DNA from: Ampelocalamus luodianensis
Lineage: Eukaryota; Streptophyta; Magnoliopsida; Poales; Poaceae
Reading direction: 5' to 3'
Length of the DNA stretch: 64,000 bases
Assembly: GCA_036346255.1 (NCBI GenBank)
Contig: CM070618.1
Span: forward strand, 61,329,655 to 61,393,654
A program made the position numbers and the translations under genes. Shown one piece after another: positions 1 to 11,571 of the stretch (position 1 is its first letter; every line of letters starts with the position of its first letter). The notes beneath the pieces were generated by a model. That model searched no databases. It worked only from the letters and a program-made list of their open reading frames with translations, and was not told the origin of the DNA.

Positions 1-905
1 TCTTGGTCGCCGCTCGACAACAACAACCTCCTTGAAGTGGACTTATACTGGTCCTTCTTATGCTTTCCTTTATGGCCATTAGACATGGTCGGCCTCTTGG
101 ATTCCTTCTTTTTGACTTCTTCAAGACCAGGCTGAAGTGGAGTATTGCCAACATTGACCATACGATTCCACTTATGGCTTCATGAGCATTAGAGTAGCGG
201 TCGACCATGTCGAAAAGTTTTGACACAATTCTTGGTGGGTGAATGATAAGATCATCTATGAATCGTTCATAGTGATCATTGTCACGGTTGTGATTTATGG
301 AAAAAGAGTGTTCCACCCTTGATTCAATTTGATTTGAACCTCGGTCGAAGCCGCTTGCAAGTCGTCAGCCGATGAACTAATGATCAAGAGATCTTGTTCA
401 TTGTTTTTTCTTGCTTGATGATTGGCAATGGCATTCGACAAAATACGAACACGATCTACATGAGTTTCACCCTACGAAGGAGAAGGTACAATATGAAGAT
501 CACTTACCCTCGCCCACGGGACAACCTGCGGCTTGGTCAGCGAGTGTTGGTGTTGATGGTCACCGGTTGTGTTTGTGTCAGGCCTCCTGGAGTTCCTGGT
601 GCACTGGCGTGGTAGCGAGGATGGGCCTTCTCCATTGCCTTATGTTTGGCGGCAAGTATCTCGTTGGCTCACCGTTCCTATTCCACATGTGCAACCTGTT
701 CCTGGGCCTCACGTTGTTCATGTGACGCCCGTTGTTCTGCGGTCCCACCGTCACAAAGGATCATGCATTTGTGAAAATCAGAGTAGAGGGAAGGTGAAAA
801 CATCCCATCCTCATTGGAGGAGGGATAGTAGTTAAGATCTCAGAGAATAGGTTCCACAGATTATTCTATAGAACCTTATCATGGATGTTGTCAACGAGGT
901 TATCA
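1..905 (-). pseudogene. Retroelement gag-like frame, right part (minus strand)
   Basis: Read on the minus strand, about 300 down to 1 gives a Lys/Ser-rich retroelement-like frame (a stretch with DRYSNAHEA, then a run of Lys/Arg such as KGKHKKDQYKST) interrupted by at least one frameshift. Bases 905 down to about 780 continue, across the CACTA element, the frame that ends at 10462: the residues around NLVDNIHDKVL follow directly from MAPND once the insertion and one TCA copy are ignored. Composition and style resemble the gag-proximal region of non-autonomous grass gypsy elements. Stops (for example a TAG after DKVL) and frameshifts make it a remnant. Plus-strand open frames at 394-835 are shadows. 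Family assignment is inference. Confidence 0.5.
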
Positions 906-1190
906 CACTACTACAAAAAGGTTAATACTGGACGCCTCATCACAGATAGTTTTTCAAAACCGTCAGTGTTAAAGGTCATCACAGACGGTTTTACTAGCAC
1001 GACCATCTCTGTTACTGGATACGCTAAGAACTGTCTATGATGAGATACTTATCATAGACGGTTTTTAAAAAACCGTCTGTGATAATTGCGATTATCACAT
1101 ATGATTCTTAATAAGAACCATCTGTGATACTTCAAAGATGATTTTTTTTTGTTAAAAACTATCTGCGATAAGTATCGTGGATATCATGGG
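906..1190. repeat. CACTA left TIR and subterminal repeat array
   Basis: The TIR begins at 906. It is followed by repeated short motifs of the form CACAGACGGTTTT and AAACCGTCTGTGAT in both orientations (about 950-1170), forming potential hairpins. Such arrays are the usual binding sites of the CACTA DNA-binding protein. Confidence 0.75.
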
Positions 1191-1359
1191 GATATACTCA
1201 TGATCTTAGGATGATATACAATTGGCAATGGTGTTGAGGGTTTGTTGAAACACTCGTTTTCAGCAAAGTTCAGTTAGTTTGGTTTGACCACAATAGAGGA
1301 TCGGTATTACCACAATGCATTTGACCGCAACTCTTTCATCCAGGTGGTCATAACCAGGT

Positions 1360-1990
1360 GGTCCGAATGTGCCTTGGCTGGGTGGTCCGAACGTGCCTTG
1401 TATCGAGCATTGTTTTATCGAGTACTGCAGCATGGTCGAAATCTTCGAGTACTATAGCTATGAGTACCGAGTGGTCGAAAGTTATGAGTACTATTCATCA
1501 AGTACTGTAACGTGGTCGAAAGCTACGAGTACTAAAGCCATGAGTGCTGAGTGGCTGAAGACTTTGAGTACTGTTCATCGAGTACTGCGTGGTCATTGAA
1601 CTCTGGTCGTAGAGGGGACTACGACTACACCTGGTCATCGAAGGCTACGCCTGCAAGTGGTCGTAGAATGTTTCGACTACATGTGGTAGTGGGAGACTTC
1701 AGCTGCACGTGGTCGTAGCTGAACGTGGTCGTGAGAGGTTTTGACTACATGTGGTCGTGGGAGGCTACGACTGCACGTGGTCGATGATCAAAGCTACAGT
1801 GACTGATCGAAAGCTACAGTGCTTGGTCGATGGCACCTGGTCGATGGTCGAAAGCTATAGTAATCGGTCGAAGCTATAGTGTCTGGTCGTGGACCTTGTG
1901 AAACTGGTCGTAGACCTTATGGAACTGGTCGTGGACCTCTTGGAGCTGGTCGTGGACCTCTTGGAACTGTTCGTGGACATTGTGGGTGAC
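1360..1990. repeat. TGGTCG-rich degenerate tandem repeats
   Basis: Many imperfect copies of TGGTCGTAG, TGGTCGAAAG and CTGGTCGTGGACCT occur with GAGTACT blocks between them. Two units near 1925-1970 are almost identical (GGTCGTGGACCTCTTGGA). The stretch lies inside the CACTA left arm. The plus-strand open frame at 1369-1599 is repeat-derived and not considered a gene. Confidence 0.6.
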
Positions 1991-2611
1991 TTGGTTCGTG
2001 TTTATTGATAGATGAGGGTATGATGCATATTTTGGCTAACATGGGTCAAGTTGTGAAGAACTTGTGCCCAAAAATGGTTGCTTGGTCTATTGTTGTGTAG
2101 GTGGCTTAGAGTCAACTATGGTCAACGATGAGGAGGACAGAGACTTGGTTAGGAGAACCAAGGTCCAGAACGGTCGTGAATGTCGGGTTAGATGGTTGTA
2201 CTCAAGCAAGGCGAAAGATGGACAAGAGCCATAGAAGACGAAGTTTGAGCAAAGACCTTTGTGAAGGTATGTGCTCATGCCTCATCAATTATGTGAATTG
2301 ATGATTGTGTGTATCGTGTGATGCTACGTGACGGTTTACTTATTTGTGATGGTTGTAGGACACCAGAGTTAAGTCATGGTGAGGCAGACTAGATTGGGAC
2401 TAGGTTAGGAGAACCGAGGTCCAGAACGATTGAGGTGGTGCTGGAAGATGACTAAGGCTAGTGGGTTGGTTACAAGCCAAGAAGACAAAGAACTGGAGCG
2501 GAAGCTACCAATGATGAACATGACCTAGCGCGGCAGTTTGGTGCGATGTGTTACATCAAGAGGCATGCCAGTTATGGTGAGACTTGTGGTGCGCCAAGTG
2601 ACTTGGCCCCA
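1991..2611. other. CACTA interior, no gene seen
   Basis: This connects the TGGTCG repeats to the gypsy-type LTR. AGGTCCAGAACG-type phrases near 2160 and 2410 and the GTTAGGAGAACC phrase near 2140 and 2400 occur twice, indicating an old local duplication. No coding frame is credible. Confidence 0.4.
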
Positions 2612-5464
2612 TGTAACGTCCTGTTTATCCAGAGTTCTTGCTAGTTTTCAAAACCAAAAAGGAACCATTTGGTTTATTAAGTTGCTCAAGCTTACCTCGA
2701 TTTAGATTTCAAAAATAATTTAATTTTAATAATTCAAATTTCAATCAACTTAAAGTTGGATTTATTTGAACTCTATCGCTTTTTACTAGCAGTTTAAATC
2801 GGGTTTCCTTCATCCACTTCCCTTTTTCTGTGACCCAGTTATGACCTCTCTCCTTGTACCGTCCAATCTTTGATGGACAGCTAGATCTGTTGGATACGTT
2901 CAGACCTCCGAACGTTCTTATCGTTTTGCTCTGTCCGATCGAAATCTGATAGCTCTCGCTTCACTGCGCATTTCCTCGCTATCGCAGGACCTCCTTTGAT
3001 TTCATCTTGACCGTCAGGACCTCCTTTGATTTTCATCTTGACCGTCAGGACCTCCTTTGATTTCAACTTGTCCTCAGGACCTCCTCCTCCCTCCTCAGGA
3101 CCTCCCCCTCCTCCTCAGGACCTCCTCTTCCTCCTCAGGACCTCCTTGTCTTAAGGACCTCCTCCTCCTCCTCGGGACCTCTTGGTCTTTTTGCAAAGAC
3201 CACCCTCTCAGTCTTGACCACCCAGTTGGTCATGACCTCCTCTTTTTGCAAAAACCACCCTCTTCCTTTGGACCTCTCTCTCGCTTTTGACCAAGCTTTG
3301 ACCAAGCCCTGCCTGGCAGGCCCTGCTCCTTCTTTTTCCTCCCACTGTGTCCCTGCTGCATCGAAAGTCTTCGCGCATTAAATACTGTTGTCTCGCATTA
3401 AATGCTGTCACTTCTGCAGTACTCGTTTTCCTCTTTGGTCTCCTCCCGTACCTACTCCAATCCTCTCCCTCACTTGCCCCTGTCGCGTGCATTGAATGCT
3501 GCGTCTTCCATTGCTTGCCACCCTCTCCTTCCTCAGGACTTTCTCGCACCTTTATAAAGCATCAGGGAGCCCTCGTGTCTCTCTTGTTGTACTGGTGCTT
3601 TAGATCTCCCTCCTGCGAGCTCCTCCTCCTTTGTTCAAACTCTTTCTTGAGTGGTTCAAACTTGTTTCTTCGTTTTCTCTCTGTAACCTTTCTTTTGGCT
3701 CTGGTTTGGAGAGTTCTCTGGTCTTTATTTGGTGTTGTTTTGCTTATTCGGCTCTTCTCGTATGTGTAGATTCCGGCTGCACTGAAGAGTTCATGGATCC
3801 AGCGGCCTCCATCGAAGACTCGCAACTCTACAGCGAAGGCAGGTCGTAGACCTTTGATAATGTTGTACCTAACTTTCAAAAGTATATTGTTTTATATCAA
3901 CATGCATGGCTACTTGTATAAAAATAGTTTGGGCAGTAGTTAAATTCCCATTTGATAGTATGCCTCCTTGAATAATTGTGCTTAACATGTTGACATGTTC
4001 CCCTTGGACACTATAGTATGGGTATTCTTAGTTGTTCTTGTACTGGTATTACCAACTTGGGAGTGTATTTATGCTTAGTCCTGCTTTAGTTGCGTTGGTA
4101 TCGTGAATCATGAATCCTTGTGGTTAAACTTGACTAATTGAACAATAGAATCGTGGTGCGATGTCACTGTTGTGCAACTGTGGTGGGATGCCAAAGTTGT
4201 GTCGATCATGACGCGATGCCACTGTTGTTAAAACTTGTTGTGCCAAGACCAGGGTGGTCTTTTGGCCGGGTTGAACCCAAAATATTTTCTAACTCGGGCG
4301 AGTGATCATGCAGTAAAGGGGGTGCTATATGCACATTGGGATGAGGTTGTCTCACCTGAGTGGTCTAAGGTCTTAACTTTGTGTTCCATTGATTCGAGTC
4401 TACCGTGCAACCACAAGATCATTTATAGGGTGGTCTGGGCCAACTAATTAGCAATGTTAAGGTTTGGTTCTGTCGTGGTGGTGTGTACTGATTCACATGG
4501 CGCAAGAGGGGACTGAGATGACGAAACCTTAGCGGGCAGAACCAAGCCAGAACAGAACTTTGTAAAGGCCTTGTCACACTCTCTGGACTGCTCACCTTTG
4601 GAAGTGAACAGGGGTTTCGACTGGAACCCAACCAGCTAGAGAGGTCGTGAATTGTAGGTAAAGTTGTACAACCTCTGCAGAGTGTAAACCTATTTGAATA
4701 GCCGTGTCCCTAGTTACGAACATTGCCTGGTGAAATCGCATGAGGGGTAGCTTTTCTCAAAATGGGTGGTCGTGGTTACTACCGAGGACGTCCTGGTCAT
4801 TGGTGCGACCTGGGCGTGGGGTGGTCCTGGTCGTTGGTGTGACCGACCTTTTTAGGAGTGGTCCTAGGAGTGAGCTGGGTGCTCACGACCTCCTTAAAAA
4901 AGAACTGTTATTTATGTATTACTCTTTTAACTTGAGTTTTGCAATCTACTTATGATATTCACTATCAATGTTGCTTTTCTCCTAATTAACCATAAAGCTC
5001 TCTTTTGTCAAGCCTTGCATAAATATTAATTGCATACTTATTCCCTGCGACTTGCTGAGTACATTCAATATACTCATGGATTTAAGCCCCCTGTTTGAGC
5101 AGTGGTCGAAGAAGACCAAGGGTGCTCCGACCTCTTTGAAGAGGAGTTCTTTGAAGACCAAGCCTTCTAGGGGACATCCTCCACTCGATAGCCTGTGGGC
5201 TTGTTGGATGGCTCTGCGCGCATTTTGTCGTTCCGCTGCAAGTGTTCCTGTTGTCGTTTTTGTAATCCCGTGGTGATGACCTCTGTAACAATCTTGACCG
5301 TAAGGTTCTCTGTTAATATAAGTTAATTTATCTGCTTTATCTTAAGCTTGTCATTTAGTTTTGATTACATCTATGTTGAAAACTGTGCAGAGCTAGCTAC
5401 TGATCATGGGACTAGCTCGGGGTGCACAGTGGGTCCTGGGGGTTGAGTACTCAAGGTCTCGACA
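2612..5464 (+). mobile_element. Gypsy-type long terminal repeat, plus orientation
   Basis: It begins TGTAACGTCC, typical of grass gypsy LTRs that start TGTAAC, and ends ..GACA four bases before a tRNA-Met primer-binding site at 5469. Internally it shares landmarks with the better preserved gypsy LTRs at 42198-46558: a block around AATAGCCGTGTCC near 4700 and a GCTGAGTAC..ACTCA block near 5055. No matching second LTR or pol region is present in the window, so it is an LTR plus leader fragment. Exact ends are inferred. Confidence 0.55.
2975..3190 (+). repeat. TCAGGACCTCC tandem repeat inside LTR
   Basis: About nine copies of TCAGGACCTCC. The first are spaced by a TTTGATTTCATCTTGACCG unit of about 30 bp, the later ones by short CTC-rich spacers of 20-25 bp. 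It is a minisatellite in the gypsy-type LTR, and open frames across it are low complexity. Confidence 0.75.
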
Positions 5465-5468
5465 AAGA

Positions 5469-5640
5469 TGGTATCAGAGCCCATTTGACTGTAGGACGTG
5501 GCTTTAGTTAGCATGGTCGTCTAGTCGAAGTTTTGAAAGATATTTTCCTGAATCAAACCAACCTGATAAATTGAATAGTGGTTCTTCTCTTGTCTTATTC
5601 CACTCTTTTCTCTTCTTATTCTATTCTTCTCTCATCTCCT
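5469..5640 (+). other. Primer-binding site and truncated leader of the gypsy-type element
   Basis: TGGTATCAGAGC at 5469-5480 matches the complement of the initiator tRNA-Met 3' end used by most plant LTR elements. About 160 bp of leader follows and then stops abruptly at the truncated end of the copia fragment near 5641. Confidence 0.65.
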
Positions 5641-7335
5641 TCTCAGGTTCCTGGCGGAGTAAGTTGTAGAATAATTTCACACCTCTTTATATGATCACCA
5701 AACTCATGGCTCAAATATTCACCTCCACGATCAGATCGTAGACATTTGATTATCTTGCCAAGTTGATTCTGTACTTCATTATGAAATTCTTTGAACTTTT
5801 CAAAGGATTCAGACTTATGCCTCATTAAGTAGATATAGCCATATCTACTAAAGTCATCAGTAAAAGTTTTGAAGTACTAAAAACCACCTCTGGCTGAAGT
5901 ACTCATTGGTCCACATACATCCTTATGTACAAGGGTCAACAAGTCACTCGCCCTCTCACCTCTAGCCGTGAAAGGTGTTTTTGTCATCTTACCAAGTAAA
6001 CAAGATTCACATATTTCAAATGATTCGAAATCAAATGAGTTTAGAAGACCATCTTTATGGTACTTCATCATGCACTTCTCATTTATATGACCTAGTCGAC
6101 AATACCAAATAAAAGTGAGATTCATTTCATTTGGTCGATGAACAACAATTGTCCTTTATTATGAACTCATAACCTTCTGCTCCTAAACATGAAACAGAAA
6201 TAATATTTTTGCTTAAGGTTGGAACATAATAACAATTATTTAATTCTATAACTAATCCTGAGGGTAAAGCTAATGGTAAAGTGACAATAGCTAATGCAGC
6301 AACTCTTGCTTCATTGCCCACCTGAAGATCAACATCTCCTCTTGCCAAATTTCTACTCCTTATCAGTCCCTCAATCGAATTGCAAATATGAGTAACCGAT
6401 CCGGTATCAAATACTTAAGAACTAGTCGGAGAAGTGGCAAGATTAATTTGTATAACATTTATACCTGAACTAGAAGTCTTACTTCCTTTGTTCTTTTTCG
6501 TTTCTACCAAGTACTTCTTGTAATTTCTCTTTCAATGCCCAGTCTCATAACAATGTTAACATTCTATGTCAGGCTTAGGACCCAGCTTGAGCTTCTTAAG
6601 CTTATCCTTAAGACTCTCGATCTCATCTTGAGTTTTTCCTTTGCCTTTTCCTTTTCCCTTCGACTTACCCTTCTTCTTGAAGCTAATAGTCTTTTGAACC
6701 ATCATCACATGATTAGAACTTTTCTTGATACTCTCTTCAGCACCCTTAAGCATGCCATGCAACTCGGTCATTGACTTCTCGATGCCATTCATATGAAAAT
6801 TTAATATGACAAGCTCAAAGCTCACAGGAAGCGATAGGAGAATTACATCAGTAGCCAACTCTTGGCTAAGGGGAAAACTAAGCCTTACCAAGCTCTCAAT
6901 GAGACTAATCATTTTGATCACATGAGGACTGACCGGGTTACCTTCTGATAGCCTACAAGAAAACAATACCTTAGAGGTGTTAAACCTCTCCGCCCTTGCT
7001 AGATCCTGAAACATACTCTTCAGACTCACAATCATATTTTAAGCATTCGTGGTCTCATATTGCTTCTGAAGCTCAGAGTTCATGGTAGCAAGCATTAAGC
7101 AGTGCACATCGACTGCGTCATTGCAATGCTTCTCATAAGCATTCTTTTCAGCATGAGGTGCATCGTCACTCGGTTCGTCGGGATAGGGACCCTCTAGAAT
7201 ATATTCTTTCTTTTCTTGTTTGAGAACAATTCTCAGATTTCGAAACCAGTCAATGAAGTTTGAACCATTCAACTTTTCCTTTTTAAGAATATATTGCAAA
7301 TTAAAGGTAGGTACAGAAGAAGTAGTAGGTGCCAT
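5641..7335 (-). pseudogene. Truncated copia (Ty1) gag-protease-integrase region
   Basis: Read from 7335 downward on the minus strand. The gag N-terminus (FNLQYILKKEKLNGSNF, then WFRNLRIVLKQEK) starts at 7335-7333. A UBN2-type gag core runs to about 6560, with a Lys-rich tail (KKKGKSKGKGKGKGK) before the expected zinc knuckle. A protease and GAG-pre-integrase stretch follows at about 6348-5877 (CYYVPTLSKNIISVSCL, WYCRLGHINEKCM). The start of the integrase core is at 5825-5643 (IKCLRSDRGGEYLSHEF, carrying the second catalytic Asp) and breaks off after the TPPGT motif. Several frameshifts and stops separate the pieces. Reverse transcriptase, RNase H and the 3' LTR are missing. It lies downstream of the LTR and primer site at 8770-10243. 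Confidence 0.85.
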
Positions 7336-8769
7336 GATCTACAACAAAAAATATATGCAAAGATTCAACACTATGTTTATGTAAGATCTTCTATTAGACA
7401 CTCATGTTGGTGGTTACGTTCGACCAGTCTACGACTAGCTCGTATCACCATACGACTAGTTTGGATCTGGTCGTATCTCTATACAACTTAGTCTGAACCT
7501 AGTCATATCATTATATGACTAGTTCATACCTGGTCGAACTTAATCAACAACAGATAATAAAAGATACTCTCACTATAAACCATGTTCCCTCAAACAACAT
7601 ATAGTGAATTCAAGATCCATAAACCATTAAGTCCTAGTGAGCTTTGGCATCACTGTTAGAAACTTAGCGATTTTAGGTAAGCAACCCTTTGCTAATCATA
7701 TCACATATGACTCTTGTTTGATCGGTAACATCTCTATGCACTTCCAACCAATACTATGCCCCAAGGCCTAAAACTGTTTTGATAGCCTTGTTAAGTAAAA
7801 CCAACACTATGCATGTGGGTGTCCGACACCCACCCCATCTAATTAAGATAATCAATGGCACCCTACTTTGGTAGAACTGTCAATTAATGATCAAAATCGT
7901 GATAGGCGCAGCAATTGGAAAGGCATCAATTTTACTTAATTTTTCCTGAGGGATACTACTCTCTCATGTCAAAACATCTAATGATAAAATATGATCAAAA
8001 TAGCATAATAGAAATAAACACAAACATTCACAGATAATCAAATTAACTGTGAAATAGTATGGCCCTTAACATGTCGATCCCCATTAGTATGCTTCCTGTT
8101 CTCCGACCACCATGCTTGAAGTCTCCGACCGTATTCACTACTAAGCAATTACTCCTAAGAGCTAGTAATGAAATACATAGGATAATATCAAGCATCACAT
8201 GTTGGTATGCAGACCGTTATACAATAATATGTAGCTCGATGGCTATCTCACAGCATGACACGCAGGCCATGAAAATCCATTCATGCATCACATGCATAAT
8301 GGGCCATACTATTCACATCAAACCCTACAAAAACGAGTTATGCATAGAATCCAATTCTATCGGGTGACATGAATGCATACTACTTATTCCGAGACATGAA
8401 TCTTATTCACGTAACCGAGCCTTGAAAATCATCAGATTAATCATATTAACCCTATTCCGAACCAATTTGATCACTGCCTCAATACGACCACCCACTGCGG
8501 CACACTTCGATGGTGGAATTCCGACCGGTAGGAGTATTGTGCAAGGTAGTTGAAAACAAGTCGAGTAAATCGACTGGTACTCTTAACTTGTACCTTCTCA
8601 AAAAACCCATCTACTATCGCCGAATACTGATCGATCCTATCGACCAGTGCCTAGATCGTTCCATCCATATGAACTGATCTAGGTTACCAGACCAAACCAG
8701 TAATAGATCCCTACTACTGCCACATATCCAGTATATGCGACCGATCTAGATAAAAAATGATGCAGGATG
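7336..8769 (-). other. Copia untranslated leader
   Basis: This spans between primer-binding site and gag start on the minus strand, with no credible coding frame. It contains a few TACGACTAG/TCGTAT phrases (7430-7540) related to the repeats in the LTR. Confidence 0.5.
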
Positions 8770-8781
8770 GCTCTGATACCA
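8770..8781 (-). other. Copia primer-binding site
   Basis: GCTCTGATACCA on the plus strand is TGGTATCAGAGC on the minus strand, the initiator tRNA-Met primer site. It sits one base from the LTR edge. Confidence 0.8.
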
Positions 8782-8782
8782 C

Positions 8783-10243
8783 TGAAGGGATACGGGTAGG
8801 CTACGATAGCAACAATTCAAAAATTTCTACCACGTAAACCAGGCAGCCAAGCAGTAGATGATCACAAATCGTTACCACAAGACGCGTAGTGTAGCGGAAG
8901 AAGAGTTGGAGCAGCTTGGTCCAACAAAAAGCACGTCGATGTAGTAGTCGTAGTCGATCGTCCAGCGCTCTCGCGAGTCGATCGTCTCCTCCAACAACCT
9001 CTGATGTTCCTTGTGAAGATCACGGATCGTCTTCAAGCGTAACAACAATTGCAATAGTGCCTCTATGGTATCCACACGTCCAGGGAAGGAACAACCGTAC
9101 GCAGGTGTGTGACCCGTTAGGTTTATGCGTAGTCGGTTGTGACTAGGAAGCCCTTTTCTGACCACGAGTCATAGCAGTCCCTAGCAGGACATAATGATTT
9201 CCGAATACACACAAATATATCGGACGAATATTAATGCAATATGATATACGACCAGGTCCTCATCACTTATGACCAGCCCGTATCTCATCACAACCAGTCC
9301 ATATTTAAGTACGACCAGTTCATAACTCCTTATGACCAGTTAGTACTTAAGTACGACCAGTCTGAAATTGTGTACGACCAGTTCATAACTCCTTACGACG
9401 TGTTTCACCATTCTCGGATTACGTTTGACCGCCTCGACTAGCTCAGATCTCCATACGACCATGCAGAATCGATCGAACTAAGCGACCTACTCGTGTATTC
9501 TCCCTTTGCCTCACGATATCTGGTTTGAACTCCAGGCGAGATATATGTCATCCATGGACTGTTCAATACTTTCTCGATCGAGTATCAGATAATCTTATGT
9601 GGTCGAACTCTTCGACCACGAGTGGCATGGTCATGCACTTTCTTTATCCGACCACTTCGAGGGGCCTAGAGATATCTCTCTTGTTATGTTAGGAGGGGCG
9701 GATCCCATATCCGACCAGTCACATCCCCCCGCATGTTTCATAGCATACCCAAAGCTACCTTTGTAACTACCCAGTTACGAGTAGCGTTTGGCAACCCTTA
9801 AGAGTGCTATTACACATGTAGGGAACTATACTGATCTTAGGTCTAAGGATTATACATCATCATTACTTGAGACCAACTAATGACACATAGAATCATAACA
9901 ATCTCAATAGTATCTTAAGGTGGGTCTGTCCAACCCCATGTTCTCTAACATGTGTTCACATTATTGATTCGGTATCCCCATATACATGACCGGTGAAACA
10001 TAGTCATAAATCAATACATGTGCTAGTCGTAGAGTCACTGGTGTTCCGTCTAGTGATATTCGACCAGGGATACTTTTAGAATGACATTATATAAGTTAAA
10101 GAGTTTCACCAACAAGTCACATACTCGTTGATCTATATAACTGATGATTCATTCAAGAAACATAATAACATTTATTCAATAACTCATAAACATAGACGTG
10201 ATACAATCATCTCTATGATTACCCCTAGGGCATATCACCAACA
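8783..10243 (-). mobile_element. Copia 5' LTR (minus orientation)
   Basis: On the minus strand it starts TGTTGGTGATATGCCC at 10243 and ends ..CCCTTCA at 8783, next to the primer site. It is about 1.46 kb. It is collinear with the split solo LTR at 41649-57830, which starts TGTTGGTGATATACCC and ends TATCCCTTCA, so both belong to one family. The LTR carries an array of TACGACCAG-like repeats. Confidence 0.85.
9240..9470. repeat. TACGACCAG repeat array in the copia LTR
   Basis: About ten copies of T(A/T)CGACCAGTTC.TAA or TATGACCAG occur at roughly 20-bp spacing. The sister LTR has the inverse motif CTGGTCGTA at 57100-57230. The array could hold promoter or enhancer elements of the LTR, but that is inference. 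Confidence 0.7.
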
Positions 10244-10461
10244 CTATTTTCACAGACGGTTCTGAACAAGGACCGTCTGTGATAATTGACTATCACATAT
10301 GGTTATTGTTCAGAACCACTAGTGATAGCTTTTTTTACATATGGTTTAAAAACCGTCTATGATGACCTCATAGTATCAATAACCCATAAAGTCAGACGGT
10401 TCAGAAAACCATCTGTGATAACGATTTTGAACCGTCTGTAATTACCTTTTCTGTAGTAGTT
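10244..10461. repeat. CACTA right subterminal array and TIR
   Basis: Inverse copies of the ACAGACGGTT motif (10255-10440) lead to the TIR CTTTTCTGTAGTAGTT ending at 10461. They mirror the left arm. Confidence 0.75.
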
Positions 10462-11340
10462 TCATTAGGCGCCATGTTACCGACGTCGCCATGATCTGTC
10501 TTTACAGTTGGGATCGGAATGGAAAGGTGTCCTCTCTTGCAAGTAATTGAGAGCGATAATGGCGTCTTCTCCACCTCAGCCCTAGCCGATTTGGCTAAAG
10601 GCAGTGAAGATTCTCCCTTTGGAACGTACTCGAGATAGAAGTTGCACTCGCATGCCTCCTTAGGGACTTAGTCCTCGTCCATGAGGTCTACATAGTTGGC
10701 AAGGCTGAAGGTGTTCTCCTCATCCATACATGAGGACTTCAAAACAACACGGCAGTGATCTTCGGCGAATTGCAGGCCTATCCCACGGACAACACCTACT
10801 GTTGATGCACAAGACACAAGGTCCTACTACCGAAATTATGAGAAGTAGGGAATGCTAAAACACACCCAAATACTTTATTGTCGTGGACCAAGAGTTTACA
10901 AGGGTATACTACTATGAATGTGAATGATTCTTGTTGTGTGTGATGACACACACGTCCTCTAATTTATATCTATATAAGGGTGGCAGATAATGCTTCGATA
11001 GACGCCTTCTATCTTGAATTGTTGTGTCCCTAATGAACCGTTGTAGGTTGACAGATCCGCCATTAACCGCCCTCACATGTTTAAATGCTCACGTGGTAAA
11101 CCTCCTTGTCTCTGACCAATTATACTTTATGCGAGTTGTTACTGGTCAGAGATTGTTTATTGTTCATAGCTTGTCGCCAATGGGTGTTAACTGGTCGTTG
11201 CCGACCAGGCATATAGAGAGATAAGGCATTCTCTACTCTATAGCCGAAGGTGTGACTAGGGTATCAGATGGGCATTATTTGAAGTACTTAAATGAGCCAT
11301 GGATAAATGGGCTTTTTACTTATATTGATCAAACACATTG
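10462..11340 (-). pseudogene. Retroelement gag-like frame, left part (minus strand)
   Basis: On the minus strand about 10790 down to 10462 reads as a mostly open, acidic frame (SLANYVDLMDED, stop, then a stretch ending in GDVGNMAPN) that continues in frame at 905 beyond the CACTA element. Upstream (10800-11340) is an AT-rich stretch with a TATATAAGG phrase near 10970 and a TCTGACCA-rich block at 11110-11200 but no gene. It looks like the 5' part of a non-autonomous retroelement. The family is not identified. Confidence 0.45.
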
Positions 11341-11571
11341 ACTTGTTCAAGATTCCTCATCACTTCCTCTCTCTTCTCCAAATCGCGGTGAAGGTGGATT
11401 GGAGAAGGCCGATGATGACAAGATCCATGGTGGGTTGGTGGAGGACGGGCGGGGCGCACTGAGGAGGGAGAGGAGAGGAAGGGAGGCAGAGGATAGCTTC
11501 ATTGAAAGGGATGCGCACCTAGTGATGCGGGTGGTTCGGCGAGAATAGACGGCGGCAACGATTCACCAGAG

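Larger units (their letters stand above)
906..10461. mobile_element. CACTA (En/Spm-type) element, non-autonomous, invaded by retrotransposons
   Basis: The left end reads CACTACTACAAAAAGG. The right end, reverse-complemented, reads AACTACTACAGAAAAGG, so the terminal base differs. Both are followed by subterminal arrays of the motif ACAGACGGTT and its inverse. The flanks carry a 3-bp duplication TCA (903-905 and 10462-10464), the size expected for CACTA elements, and removing the element restores one continuous minus-strand frame in the host retroelement. No TNPA or TNPD-like transposase frame is visible. The interior is almost entirely occupied by a gypsy-type LTR (2612-5464) and a truncated copia element (5641-10243). 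It is therefore a shell that would need transposase in trans. Confidence 0.82.

Noticed and set aside
394..835. Overlapping open frames on the plus strand near the window start
   Set aside because: Antisense shadows of the retroelement remnant with no domain.
3057..3879. Ser/Leu-rich frames on both strands
   Set aside because: They lie in the LTR minisatellite and neighbouring low-complexity LTR sequence.
9240..9470. Regularly spaced short repeats resembling a CRISPR array
   Set aside because: The units are degenerate, the spacers are similar rather than unique, the array lies in a copia LTR and the genome is a plant.
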